A stretch of 64,000 nt of DNA from assembly GCA_013178155.1 (NCBI GenBank), contig JABLXH010000020.1:1-64000 (forward strand). Direction: 5' to 3'. The position numbers and the translations under genes were made by a program. The stretch is from Armatimonadota bacterium. GTDB taxonomy: Bacteria > Armatimonadota > Zipacnadia > Zipacnadales > UBA11051. The notes beneath the pieces were generated by a model. That model was not told the origin of the DNA, searched no databases, and saw nothing but the letters and a program-made list of their open reading frames with translations. This document shows positions 9,099-17,359 of the stretch, piece after piece; the first letter of the stretch is position 1; each line of letters begins with the position of its first letter.

Positions 9099-10013
9099 AT
9101 GGCATCACCGGAGAGCCAGGCATACCTGCAGATGCTGCGCGAAACGCCAGCCTTTGGCCGCGACGGGTTTGACTTCGAGGGTCTGCGACTGGGCATGGCG
9201 ACGCGCCGGGAGCCGGCCGACCCGACGGTGCGCTGCCATCCCGGTGAACTGGGCGGTGTCCCCGGTGAGTGGGTCCTGACGCCCACAGCAGACCCCGACG
9301 TGCGGCTCCTGTACCTGCATGGTGGAGGCTTCGTGTCCGGGGCCGGGGCCTACTACCTGCCCCTCGGGGGGCATCTGTCGGCGGCTGCCGGCTGTGCCGT
9401 CTTTCTGGCCGACTACCGCCTGGCCCCCGAGCACCCCTTCCCGGCGGGGCTGGAGGACTGCATCCGCGCCCATCAGGCCCTGACCGACACCGGCCCGGGA
9501 GGCCCCGCGCCGGCGACCGCCACCTTCATCGCCGGGGATTCCGCCGGTGGCGGACTTACCCTGTCCACCCTCCTGGCTCTGCGCGACCGTGGCCTGCCGC
9601 TGCCCTGTGGCGCCATCGCCCTGTCGCCCTTCGCCGACCTCACACTGTCGGGCAAATCCCTGGTGTCCCAGGCCGAGGCCGACCCGATCATGCACCCCAA
9701 CTGCCTGCCGGGTTTCGTCAGCCGGTACATCGGCGATGGGGATGTGCGGGATCCGCTGGCCTCGCCCGTCTTTGGCGACTACACCGGGCTGCCGCCACTG
9801 CTCATTCAGGTCGGTGAGCACGAGATCATCCTGGACGACAGTCTGGCTGTGGCCGCGAGGGCTCGAGCGGACGGGGTTGAGGTGACGCTTGAGGTCTGGG
9901 AGGGCATGTTCCATGTGTTTCAGTCTCACGAGCCCCTGCTCCCGGAGGCCCGCGAGGCGATCGAGCATATGGCGGCCTTCATGCGCGGTCAGCAGGAGCC
10001 GGGGCCGAGCTAA
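9099..10013 (+). CDS. Alpha/beta hydrolase, hormone-sensitive-lipase-type esterase
   Basis: A 304-residue alpha/beta hydrolase of the HSL (hydrolase fold-3) family. It has the oxyanion-hole motif HGGG (residues 74-77), DYRLAPEHPFPA, the nucleophile elbow GDSAGG (Ser148), an aspartate in GEHEIILDDS and the histidine in GMFHVF, so the triad is complete. Members hydrolyse short-chain acyl esters; in this setting it could remove acetyl or other ester groups from glycan fragments, but that is inference. No signal peptide is seen, pointing to the cytoplasm. ATG 9099 is preceded by GGAGGAGG (9083-9090) at 8 bases. Longer in-frame starts would overlap the previous gene and add low-complexity sequence, so they were not used. 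Confidence 0.9.
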   Translation: MASPESQAYLQMLRETPAFGRDGFDFEGLRLGMATRREPADPTVRCHPGELGGVPGEWVLTPTADPDVRLLYLHGGGFVSGAGAYYLPLGGHLSAAAGCAVFLADYRLAPEHPFPAGLEDCIRAHQALTDTGPGGPAPATATFIAGDSAGGGLTLSTLLALRDRGLPLPCGAIALSPFADLTLSGKSLVSQAEADPIMHPNCLPGFVSRYIGDGDVRDPLASPVFGDYTGLPPLLIQVGEHEIILDDSLAVAARARADGVEVTLEVWEGMFHVFQSHEPLLPEAREAIEHMAAFMRGQQEPGPS

Positions 10014-10054
10014 CCAGTTCAAGAAAACGCCAGACTGCGGAAGGACGGTCAAGC

Positions 10055-11152
10055 ATGCACACGTGGAATGTCGGCATCGTCGGGCTCAGTCGAGGGCGGG
10101 GCTTCCTGTCCCTCTTCGCCGCCCATCCCCGGATGCGTGTCACCGCCTTGTGCGATGTGAACCCGGCCATCCTTTCCGACCTGGGGGCCGCCTTCGCACT
10201 GCCCGACGCGGCCCTGTACACCGATTACGAGCAGTTCCTCGCCGCCCCTACCGATATTGTGATGATCGCCACGCCCATCCGTTTCCACGCTGAACAGACC
10301 ATCAGGGCGCTGCAGGCCGGGAAGCACGTGCTCTGCGAGCAGACCGCCGCCTACACCGTGGACGACTGTGCGCGAATCGTGCAGGCCGTGAGAGATACCG
10401 GACGGACATACATGATGGCCGAGAACTACTGCTACTTTCACTACATCCGCCAGTGGCGGCAACTGGTGGACCAGGGCAAGCTGGGCTTCATCTACTACGC
10501 CGAGGCCGAGTACATCCACGAGATCGAGGACCTGCTGGTGGACCGAGCCACCGGCGCTTTCCATTGGCGCCATGAGCGACCGCCGATCTGGTACTGCGCC
10601 CACTGCCTGGGACCGCTGCTGACGCTGATGGATGACCGCATCGTAGCCGCGTCCGGCAGTCACGCGGGCTTCCACAAGCGGCCGGAGTATGCCGACCACC
10701 TGGGTTTCCTGGACATGGAGGTCGGGCTGTTCCGCACCAAGAAGGGAGCGCTCATCAAGATCGCCCGCAGCCAGGTCGCCCCGCGCTACCCCCATACGGT
10801 CTACTACTCGCTCTACGGCACTCACGGCTACGTCGAGAACGGCCGCGACGGCAGCGATACCAACGGCTTCCTGTGGATCGAGGGGGAGACGCCGGAGAGC
10901 GAGCACGGCCACCGCCAGGCCGAGACCATCTGGTGCCCAACCTCAGACCCGGACGCGCCCGAGGAGGCCCGGCACGGGGGCCATGGCACGTCCGAGTACT
11001 ACATGCTGGCCGACTTCCTCTACGCCCTGGACAACGGTGTCGCGCCGCCCATTGACGTGGTCCGGGCCATGGACTTCACGGTCCCCGGCATCGTTGCCCA
11101 TGAGTCCGCGATGAGCGACGGCAACTGGCGCGAGGTGCCACTACTGGGCTAG
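10055..11152 (+). CDS. Gfo/Idh/MocA family oxidoreductase with altered EKP motif
   Basis: This 365-residue protein has an N-terminal Rossmann fold (WNVGIVGLSRGRG, then ALCDVN) and the (beta)6 C-terminal domain of NAD(P)-dependent sugar or cyclitol dehydrogenases. The usual EKP motif, whose lysine supports catalysis in many members, reads CEQTAAY here (E95-Q96-T97), so that lysine is absent. A histidine region, WYCAHCLGPLLTL, may correspond to the C-terminal catalytic helix. The protein may therefore be a divergent dehydrogenase or a sugar-nucleotide or cofactor-dependent glycosidase-like member. It closes the plus-strand gene run, 41 bases after the esterase, with GGAAGGA upstream. No signal peptide is present. 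Confidence 0.85.
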   Translation: MHTWNVGIVGLSRGRGFLSLFAAHPRMRVTALCDVNPAILSDLGAAFALPDAALYTDYEQFLAAPTDIVMIATPIRFHAEQTIRALQAGKHVLCEQTAAYTVDDCARIVQAVRDTGRTYMMAENYCYFHYIRQWRQLVDQGKLGFIYYAEAEYIHEIEDLLVDRATGAFHWRHERPPIWYCAHCLGPLLTLMDDRIVAASGSHAGFHKRPEYADHLGFLDMEVGLFRTKKGALIKIARSQVAPRYPHTVYYSLYGTHGYVENGRDGSDTNGFLWIEGETPESEHGHRQAETIWCPTSDPDAPEEARHGGHGTSEYYMLADFLYALDNGVAPPIDVVRAMDFTVPGIVAHESAMSDGNWREVPLLG

Positions 11153-11211
11153 GGCCGCACGGACCACCTCAGAGCCCGGAACGGCCGACGGCAAGGGGCG
11201 CGGCGGGGTTC

Positions 11212-11940
11212 TCACTTGCGGCCGCCCCACACGGCCTCTCGGTACTCCAGCCATAGCAGCGACACGTCACGCAAGCCGGCAGCCTCCAGCAGGGCGAGCT
11301 CGTCCCTGATGGTCCTGGGCTGGTCGCCGTCCCGGGCTTCGAGCCCATCGAGGAACTGGCGGGTCGCCGTGGCGTCCCGGAAACGGTCGTCAGAACCGGC
11401 CGCGCGGGCGACAATGCCCTGCACGCGCAGCTTCTGGATGCGCTGCTCCATCATCGCTGACTCCGCCACGATCAGGTCCGCGTTCAGGAACCAGCCACCC
11501 GGGCGGAGAACCCTGAGACACTGCGCCACCACCGCCGACTTCTCGTCCCGGTTCAGGTGATGCAGGGCGTAGGAGGAGAAGACCACGTCGAACTCCTCGC
11601 CCGCGGCCAGCAGGCTCGCCAACTGCCGAAAATCGCCCAGCCGAAAATCCACTCGTCCCGCCAGCAACCCCAGCCGCGCCTGGGCCATCTCCAGCATCGC
11701 CCGAGCGACATCCACGGCCACCACCTGACTCGCGCCGAAGTGCTGCAGGAGACAGTGAGTGAAATAACCGGTGCCCACTCCCAGGTCCAGCGCCCGCAGC
11801 GGCGTCTCCGGCGCGAAGGGAAGCACCTCGAGGGCGACCTCCACCATCTTCGCGCGGTTGGGGTGCATGATCGCCATGTCGGCGTCATACGAGGCCACAC
11901 GTTCCGGCAGGTCGTAAGCGCCCAGATGTGTCTGCTCCAT
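11212..11940 (-). CDS. Class I SAM-dependent methyltransferase
   Basis: A 242-residue methyltransferase of the class I Rossmann type. Motif I is LDLGVGTGYFT (SAM-binding glycine loop), motif II is VVAVDVARAML, motif III region is DFRLGDF, and a FSSYALHHL segment followed by LRPGGWFLNADL matches the ubiquinone/menaquinone-like small-molecule methyltransferases. The substrate cannot be predicted. It starts with ATG at 11940, with GGAGA 7 bases upstream, and is the last gene of the minus-strand run, 86 bases after the HEAT-repeat glycosidase-like gene. It converges on the oxidoreductase gene; the 59 bases between them show no clear terminator. Confidence 0.88.
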   Translation of the reverse strand: MEQTHLGAYDLPERVASYDADMAIMHPNRAKMVEVALEVLPFAPETPLRALDLGVGTGYFTHCLLQHFGASQVVAVDVARAMLEMAQARLGLLAGRVDFRLGDFRQLASLLAAGEEFDVVFSSYALHHLNRDEKSAVVAQCLRVLRPGGWFLNADLIVAESAMMEQRIQKLRVQGIVARAAGSDDRFRDATATRQFLDGLEARDGDQPRTIRDELALLEAAGLRDVSLLWLEYREAVWGGRK

Positions 11941-12026
11941 GACAGGTCTCCATGTCGGGTAACCAGCGACGGCCGCTCACCCAGGCGCCGTGCTCACCGG
12001 CGTCCCCTGTACGGACGCCTTCGCCT

Positions 12027-14150
12027 CTATCCGGCCCGCATACCCGGGAAGGGCGGGGCGAACTTGTCATGGATACGGATCGCCTCAGCCTCGTCGCAAA
12101 GGATATGGGTGTTCGGGTCCTGGGGGACGTGCAACACCTCGTAAGCCGCCCAGGCCAGCCAGCCGTCCTCGCGCTGGTCACGGAACGCCTCCAGCGCCTT
12201 CCGGCCCCGGTCGCCGCAGGCCAACAACGCCATGCCCACCGGTCGCCAGCCCCAGGCGGCATCGCTGCGCGTGCAACCGTCCCCGTACTCGCGGAAACCT
12301 CGGCGCAGAGCCGTATAGGCCGCCTCGGCCTGCTGGGAGGAGAGCAGGTTGCCTCGCAGCAGCGTCGCCAGGTCAGTGGCCGCGCGGACCCGTACCGTGG
12401 CACTCTCCTCCGCCAACCCGGCCAGCAGGGCGTCAAAGGCTCCGGCACCGGCCACCGTGGTCAGCCCCGCCAGCGCCCAGTACCGCACGCGGTCATCGGC
12501 GTCCGTGCACGCCACGCGGAGCGCGTTCTCAGGGTCTGGCACCTTGCCTGTTCCCAGGGCCCGTGTCGCCACGTCGCGCACCCACCAGTGCGGCGAGTCC
12601 AGCGCCTCCCGCAGCGCCGGCCTTGCCGCCTCGCCCATCGCCGCCAGGGCCGTGATGCACTCCTGCTTGAACTGGCAGCCCGCGTCCCGCGCCAGGGCCC
12701 GCACAACCGCCTCGGCGCTCCCGGGCCCGTGCACCAGTCCCAGCGCCGTGGCTGCCTGGATGCGGACTGACGACTCGGAGTCAGTCAACGCACGCTCGAG
12801 CTCGCCGATCCACTCCTCAGCCTTGAGTTTCCCCAGCGTCCGCACGGCCTCCCGGCGCACCAGCACATGCCGGTCACGCAGCAGCCCAGCCACCTGTGAC
12901 GGGTCAGCGCTCAGCTTCCCGGCGCCGATGTCGGCCAGTGTCTGTGCCCGGAGCTTCCAGTCGTCGCTGTTGAGCGTCTCCAGGCTGGTCGGTTCCAGAC
13001 TGAGGGGGTCAATCCCGTACCCCGGCGAAGGGACCGTGCAGAGAGCCAGGCCCTGGTCGAGAAGCGGTTGCCAGTCAGGCAGGAACGGGGAACTCGAGAA
13101 GGCCACGACCTTCACATCCGTGCCGCGGCAGACCTCCAGCACCCGCTCGGCCAGCGCATAGAGCGCCCCGCCGCAGTAGATGTAGAGTTCATCTACCAGT
13201 CTCTCCTTCACCCAGCCCTCCCAGTCCAGGTGGATGCCGCCCTGGCACAGCACGTCGGTCGGCATCGCCAGCCAGCGCTGCGCCAGGTTGGGCTGGTCAG
13301 GACGCAGGAGCATGGTGAGCTTCTTGCCGCGCGGCTTCAGGGCAGCATGCAATTCGCGCAGGAACTGGGTGAAGTACTCCCCGCGCAGCCTGTTCCAGGC
13401 CTCGCGGTCGAAGGGCTCGGTGCGGATGTCCACGCCGTAGCGGCGCCGAAACTCCGCCACGATCGGCTCATTGAAGCCGAACTCGTCCATGTACCGCATG
13501 CCCATGTTCTCGACATAGGTGTAGAAGGCGATGCCGTCGTAGCCGGGCTGCACCGTGTGGCGGACGTAGCGGTCCACCAGCAACTTGCGCGCCTCGGGGT
13601 AGCACCACTCGATGGGCCCTGGGGCGCGGCGCTCCCCCCAGCGGTCCACCGGACACCACTCGGGATGCTCCACGCGCAACCGGTCCTCTGTCGCATAGGG
13701 GAAATAGGCGCAGCCACCCACGTCCCCCTGAGCCCCGTGCTCGAAGATGCCGGTGATGGCGTAGATTTCCATGCCCTGGCGCCGCGCGGCTTCTATCGCC
13801 AGCTTGTCGGTCTGCACGTCGCGGGTCAGATGCCCGATCCAGTTGGTCCACCAGTCGTGGTACAGCGGGTTCTCGCGCCGGATGAGGTGGTTCTCCAGCC
13901 AGATGCGGTCCTGCTCACCGCGCCAGTACATCCGCTGGACCCCGTAGGTGTCGCGGAGCCACTCGAACATGGCATCAATGGTGGCCGGACTGTCCACCGG
14001 CAACCACTCGCTGACCCATTGGTTGTCGCCAGTGCTGCAGTAGGCGTAGAGCCGCTGGTGCTTGCCCTGGGCGTGCGCCAGGGCGCTGATCGCCAGCAAC
14101 AACGTGCCGGCCAGCGACACGGTCCACCGTGGACAGTCCAGGCTTGGCAT
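12027..14150 (-). CDS. Secreted GH-like TIM barrel fused to HEAT repeats
   Basis: The 707-residue product has a signal peptide ending near ALAHAQ. Residues about 28-385 look like a glycosyl-hydrolase-like barrel of the GHL10/DUF187 type: MFEWLRDTYGVQRMYWRG, a marker like EIYAITGIFEHG, YDGIAFYTYVENMGM and a C-terminal HVVAFSSSPF-like strand (KVVAFSSSPFLPDW). From about residue 390 to 610 there are tandem helical HEAT repeats (VRREAVRTLGKL, VRIQAATALGLV, VRDVATRALGTG, VRYWALAGLTTV, VRVRAATDLATL). HEAT repeats are usually protein-binding, so the fusion to an exported carbohydrate-active-type barrel is unusual. Start ATG 14150 has GAGGAGG upstream and lies 20 bases after the stop of the preceding hydrolase gene, suggesting co-transcription. 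Confidence 0.8.
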   Translation of the reverse strand: MPSLDCPRWTVSLAGTLLLAISALAHAQGKHQRLYAYCSTGDNQWVSEWLPVDSPATIDAMFEWLRDTYGVQRMYWRGEQDRIWLENHLIRRENPLYHDWWTNWIGHLTRDVQTDKLAIEAARRQGMEIYAITGIFEHGAQGDVGGCAYFPYATEDRLRVEHPEWCPVDRWGERRAPGPIEWCYPEARKLLVDRYVRHTVQPGYDGIAFYTYVENMGMRYMDEFGFNEPIVAEFRRRYGVDIRTEPFDREAWNRLRGEYFTQFLRELHAALKPRGKKLTMLLRPDQPNLAQRWLAMPTDVLCQGGIHLDWEGWVKERLVDELYIYCGGALYALAERVLEVCRGTDVKVVAFSSSPFLPDWQPLLDQGLALCTVPSPGYGIDPLSLEPTSLETLNSDDWKLRAQTLADIGAGKLSADPSQVAGLLRDRHVLVRREAVRTLGKLKAEEWIGELERALTDSESSVRIQAATALGLVHGPGSAEAVVRALARDAGCQFKQECITALAAMGEAARPALREALDSPHWWVRDVATRALGTGKVPDPENALRVACTDADDRVRYWALAGLTTVAGAGAFDALLAGLAEESATVRVRAATDLATLLRGNLLSSQQAEAAYTALRRGFREYGDGCTRSDAAWGWRPVGMALLACGDRGRKALEAFRDQREDGWLAWAAYEVLHVPQDPNTHILCDEAEAIRIHDKFAPPFPGMRAG

Positions 14151-14170
14151 GTCCGTCCTCCTCGGTCGGT

Positions 14171-17100
14171 TCAGGGCAGCTCCTCAAGTCTGAGGCCTTC
14201 GACCCACAGCGTGCCGACGGACATGAAGTAGACCTCGAACCGCACGTCATCGCTGTCGCGGGTCGCCGTGAACTCGTGGGTGACGGTCTCCCAGTCGCTG
14301 CCGATGCGCTGTTCCTTCTGCAGCCCGCAACTCTCCCACGGGACGATGTTGTAGACAGCCACGCCGACCAGACTAGTGACCCCCTGGCAGCGGGCACGGT
14401 AGGTGACCCGGTAGCGCTTTCCCCGCGTGATGTGGTCCTGCCGGTCACGGTGCAGGATGATCCAGCCCCCGCCGAACCTTGTGCAGGTGATCCTCTGGCA
14501 GCAGAACTCGCTGTCGCCCGTTTCGATGCTGGCCTCGGCGAGATTGGGGCGCTCCGGCGGACCGCCCTCCGGATTGAGGCGCCAGCCATCGGCGACACCG
14601 TCGCCGTCACGGTCAGCAATGGTTGGAGACAGACTGATCGTCCGCTCCGCGTGGGCTCCATCGGTGCACGTTGCCCGTAGAGCCAGCGCGTCGGTCGAGA
14701 CGACTGGCCGCGTGGCCGTAAGCCCCACGGGCAGCACCCTCGTACCGCCGCCGGCGAGGTCACTGAAGGTCTGCGTCTTGGGGTCCACCACGTAGCCCTC
14801 CGGGACGGCGGCTTCCAGTCGCCCCGTCAGCGGCGAGCCCGCCACGTTGTGGACTTCGACCTCCACAGGGGTCACAGTCGGCCCGAGTTGGTCTGTGCGG
14901 AAAGGCCGTACGGTCAGCCGCAGGGGTTGCTGCACCCGCACAAAGGCCCGCAGGGTGATCTCCTGGCCACCGGGCACGGTCACACTGACCGGGATCTCCC
15001 TCAGCCCAGGAGCAGCGTCACGGGTGACCGCCAGCGCCAGCCGCACCTGGGCCTCCTCTCCGGGCGCCAACCGCACCCGCTCAACCGCCGCGGCCGGAAC
15101 AACACCATCCGCCCTCCCGGGACGCACCGTGAAGGTCGCCGGCATGCCGAAGTCGTTGCGCAGACTGCAGGCCAGCTCCAGCGACGCTCCCGCCAACACC
15201 TCCGATTCCGCCGGCAAGAGGGTGACGAGCTCACGCTGCGTGACCTCCAGCCCCTCCAGGGAGTCCGCCTCCAGGTACTGGATGCGCCCATCCACGGCGA
15301 GAGCCCGCCCGGCCGCCGGCAGGTCCAGCGGAGACGCGTTGCCATACCAGTCGCAGGTCCGCAGGCGCATGGCCCGCGGCGGCTTCAGGAAGGCGAAGTC
15401 CGTGCCCGTCTCCGCGCAGAGCGTCAGCAAGTCAGTGTCATCGCGGCGAAACCACAGCGCGTGCAGCCGGCCCCCAACCTCCAACCGCCGCACCAACCTG
15501 GCCCCGCTGAGCCTGGGCACCATCGCCGCGTAGGCCAGCAGAGCAGGGCGGGGGACACCCGTGGGGTCCGCCAGCCCGAACATGCCGTGGGCGAAGTCGT
15601 GCCAGGAGAGGTTCGCCGCCTCACCGGAGGCTTGCGCCAACTGGTAGCTGCGGGGGACGTACTGGCCGTGCGTCGCCACCGGCACCGTGACCCAGTCCCG
15701 TCCCGATACCGCCCATCCCAGCTCAGTGGCCCAGACCTCGGCCTGCGGGTGGCCATGCTCCGTGAGCCAACGGCGCGCCGTCTCAAAGACGGTGCCCACG
15801 TTGCCCATCTCATGCACCGAGTAGTTCAGCGACCAGGCTTCGGGCGGGTCCCCCGGGCGGTAAGGGTGCGGTACGATGCCGTCAAAGGCATCGCCCAGAC
15901 CCGCGTCGAGACACTCGCCCACAAAGCTCAGCCAGTCGGCGCTCAGCAACACTTTGTTCTCGGGGTCTATCTCCTTGAGGATGCGGTAGGTGCGGCGATG
16001 AAGGTCCACGTACTTGGCCACGCTCCAGCCGAGCCGCCCCGATTGCGCCAGCCCCATGATCTCGCTCCAACTCTCCCAGACCCTGATCTGGCCCCGGTAC
16101 CGGGTCGCAACGGCGCGGACGTAGGCCTCCCAGTCGGCCATGTCGGCCGGACAGCCGGGGGTGGTCACCTGGCCTGGTTCGACGTTGGCCGGCGAGCTCC
16201 ACGCTGGAGACGCCAGGCCGCCAAGAACACCGATGGTCTTGACATTGTGCCACCGCGCCTCAGCCATGCGCTCGTCGTGCCAGTTCCAGTTCCACTGCCC
16301 CCGTTCGGGCTGAATCCAGGCCCAGACGAACCACTGCCGGCTGTACTCGCAGCCGATGGCCTCCAGCGCCTCGTAGCTTGCGGCAAACTCATGGTGGTTG
16401 ATGCCGAAGATGGTGCCCTGGGAGGGCTTCCCGGCACGGGACTCGAGGAGGCCGAAGCGCACTGTCCGTTCAGCTACCGGCTTGCCTCCCGCCAGAGCCG
16501 TGAGGTGCAGGTCGTAGATGCCGTTTGGCAGGGCACGCATGTCCAGGCGGGCGCGGCCGAGCGCTGCCGCGGTGCTGCCTGGCTCCAGGAACACGGTCTG
16601 GCGGGTCTCCAGGACGGTCCGTCCCGAGTCCGAGGTGACGCGGCCGGCCAGCACCGCCTGACCCGGCTCCGGCCCCAGCACGGTCACCAGGAGCGCCTCG
16701 CCGCGGTACAGCAGGCCAAAGGGGTGCAGTTCAGGCCGCACATGCCAGCCGGTTGTCGCCGCATAGCGCCAGACCGGTTGCGGCGGCGGCGCGGCCCGTA
16801 GCCACTGCACATCGCACCAGTCCGCCAGGTCCGGGTTGCCATAGCCCTGGGCGTCGGTGACCAGCTTGAGCCAACCCGTGGCGCTGCGGACCGGGATGGT
16901 CACGAGGAGGGCCGGGTCGTCGCGGGTGAGGGCCATGCTGCGCCAGACCATCTCACCGTCCGCCCAGACCGAGAAGTAAGTTCCGTTGCCGGAGCCTGTA
17001 TCCTGGTCGTCTATGCCGAGGCGGGCCGAGAGCCCCGTCACCCCGGCCGGCACACGGAGCTCAACGATGGAGAAGCCCCGACAGCCGAACCCGTGCTCAT

Positions 17101-17323
17101 ACACGCGGCCATCGAGGGTCAGGGGCTGGCCCGCGAAGTTGGTGTCGCGCCTGACCTCCGGGATCTGGCCGCCATAGTGCGGCGTGTAGATGTTGTAGCA
17201 GAAGCCAGACCGCCAGGGCCCGGCGGAGACGAGGTTCTCCTCCGCCTGGGCCCCGGCGGCATCCGTCACCAACAAGGTGACAACCACGGTGAGTGCTGCC
17301 AGGAGCATCGGTGACGCGCGCAT
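14171..17323 (-). CDS. Large secreted NPCBM/GH39-like glycoside hydrolase
   Basis: A multidomain exported protein of 1050 residues. After a signal peptide (ending near DAAGA) comes an NPCBM-type binding module, residues about 35-180 (YEHGFGCRGFSIVEL, ARLGIDDQDTGSGNG). A beta-sandwich follows, then a clan A-type TIM barrel from about 304 to 600: FGINHHEF, YSRQWFVWAWIQPERGQW, the acid/base candidate in WESWSEIMGL (near residue 423) and the nucleophile candidate in VWATELGWAVS (near 530), the two-glutamate arrangement of GH39/GH5-like retaining enzymes. Residues about 690-890 are NEW3/NPCBM-associated Ig-like domains and the last about 130 residues form a carbohydrate-binding-like beta-sandwich. 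Specificity is unknown. ATG 17323 has GGGAGG 5 bases upstream. Only 36 bases separate it from the GH38 gene. Confidence 0.82.
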   Translation of the reverse strand: MRASPMLLAALTVVVTLLVTDAAGAQAEENLVSAGPWRSGFCYNIYTPHYGGQIPEVRRDTNFAGQPLTLDGRVYEHGFGCRGFSIVELRVPAGVTGLSARLGIDDQDTGSGNGTYFSVWADGEMVWRSMALTRDDPALLVTIPVRSATGWLKLVTDAQGYGNPDLADWCDVQWLRAAPPPQPVWRYAATTGWHVRPELHPFGLLYRGEALLVTVLGPEPGQAVLAGRVTSDSGRTVLETRQTVFLEPGSTAAALGRARLDMRALPNGIYDLHLTALAGGKPVAERTVRFGLLESRAGKPSQGTIFGINHHEFAASYEALEAIGCEYSRQWFVWAWIQPERGQWNWNWHDERMAEARWHNVKTIGVLGGLASPAWSSPANVEPGQVTTPGCPADMADWEAYVRAVATRYRGQIRVWESWSEIMGLAQSGRLGWSVAKYVDLHRRTYRILKEIDPENKVLLSADWLSFVGECLDAGLGDAFDGIVPHPYRPGDPPEAWSLNYSVHEMGNVGTVFETARRWLTEHGHPQAEVWATELGWAVSGRDWVTVPVATHGQYVPRSYQLAQASGEAANLSWHDFAHGMFGLADPTGVPRPALLAYAAMVPRLSGARLVRRLEVGGRLHALWFRRDDTDLLTLCAETGTDFAFLKPPRAMRLRTCDWYGNASPLDLPAAGRALAVDGRIQYLEADSLEGLEVTQRELVTLLPAESEVLAGASLELACSLRNDFGMPATFTVRPGRADGVVPAAAVERVRLAPGEEAQVRLALAVTRDAAPGLREIPVSVTVPGGQEITLRAFVRVQQPLRLTVRPFRTDQLGPTVTPVEVEVHNVAGSPLTGRLEAAVPEGYVVDPKTQTFSDLAGGGTRVLPVGLTATRPVVSTDALALRATCTDGAHAERTISLSPTIADRDGDGVADGWRLNPEGGPPERPNLAEASIETGDSEFCCQRITCTRFGGGWIILHRDRQDHITRGKRYRVTYRARCQGVTSLVGVAVYNIVPWESCGLQKEQRIGSDWETVTHEFTATRDSDDVRFEVYFMSVGTLWVEGLRLEELP

Positions 17324-17359
17324 CGCGACCTCCCGGGTGCAGCGAACGCCGGCCGGACG

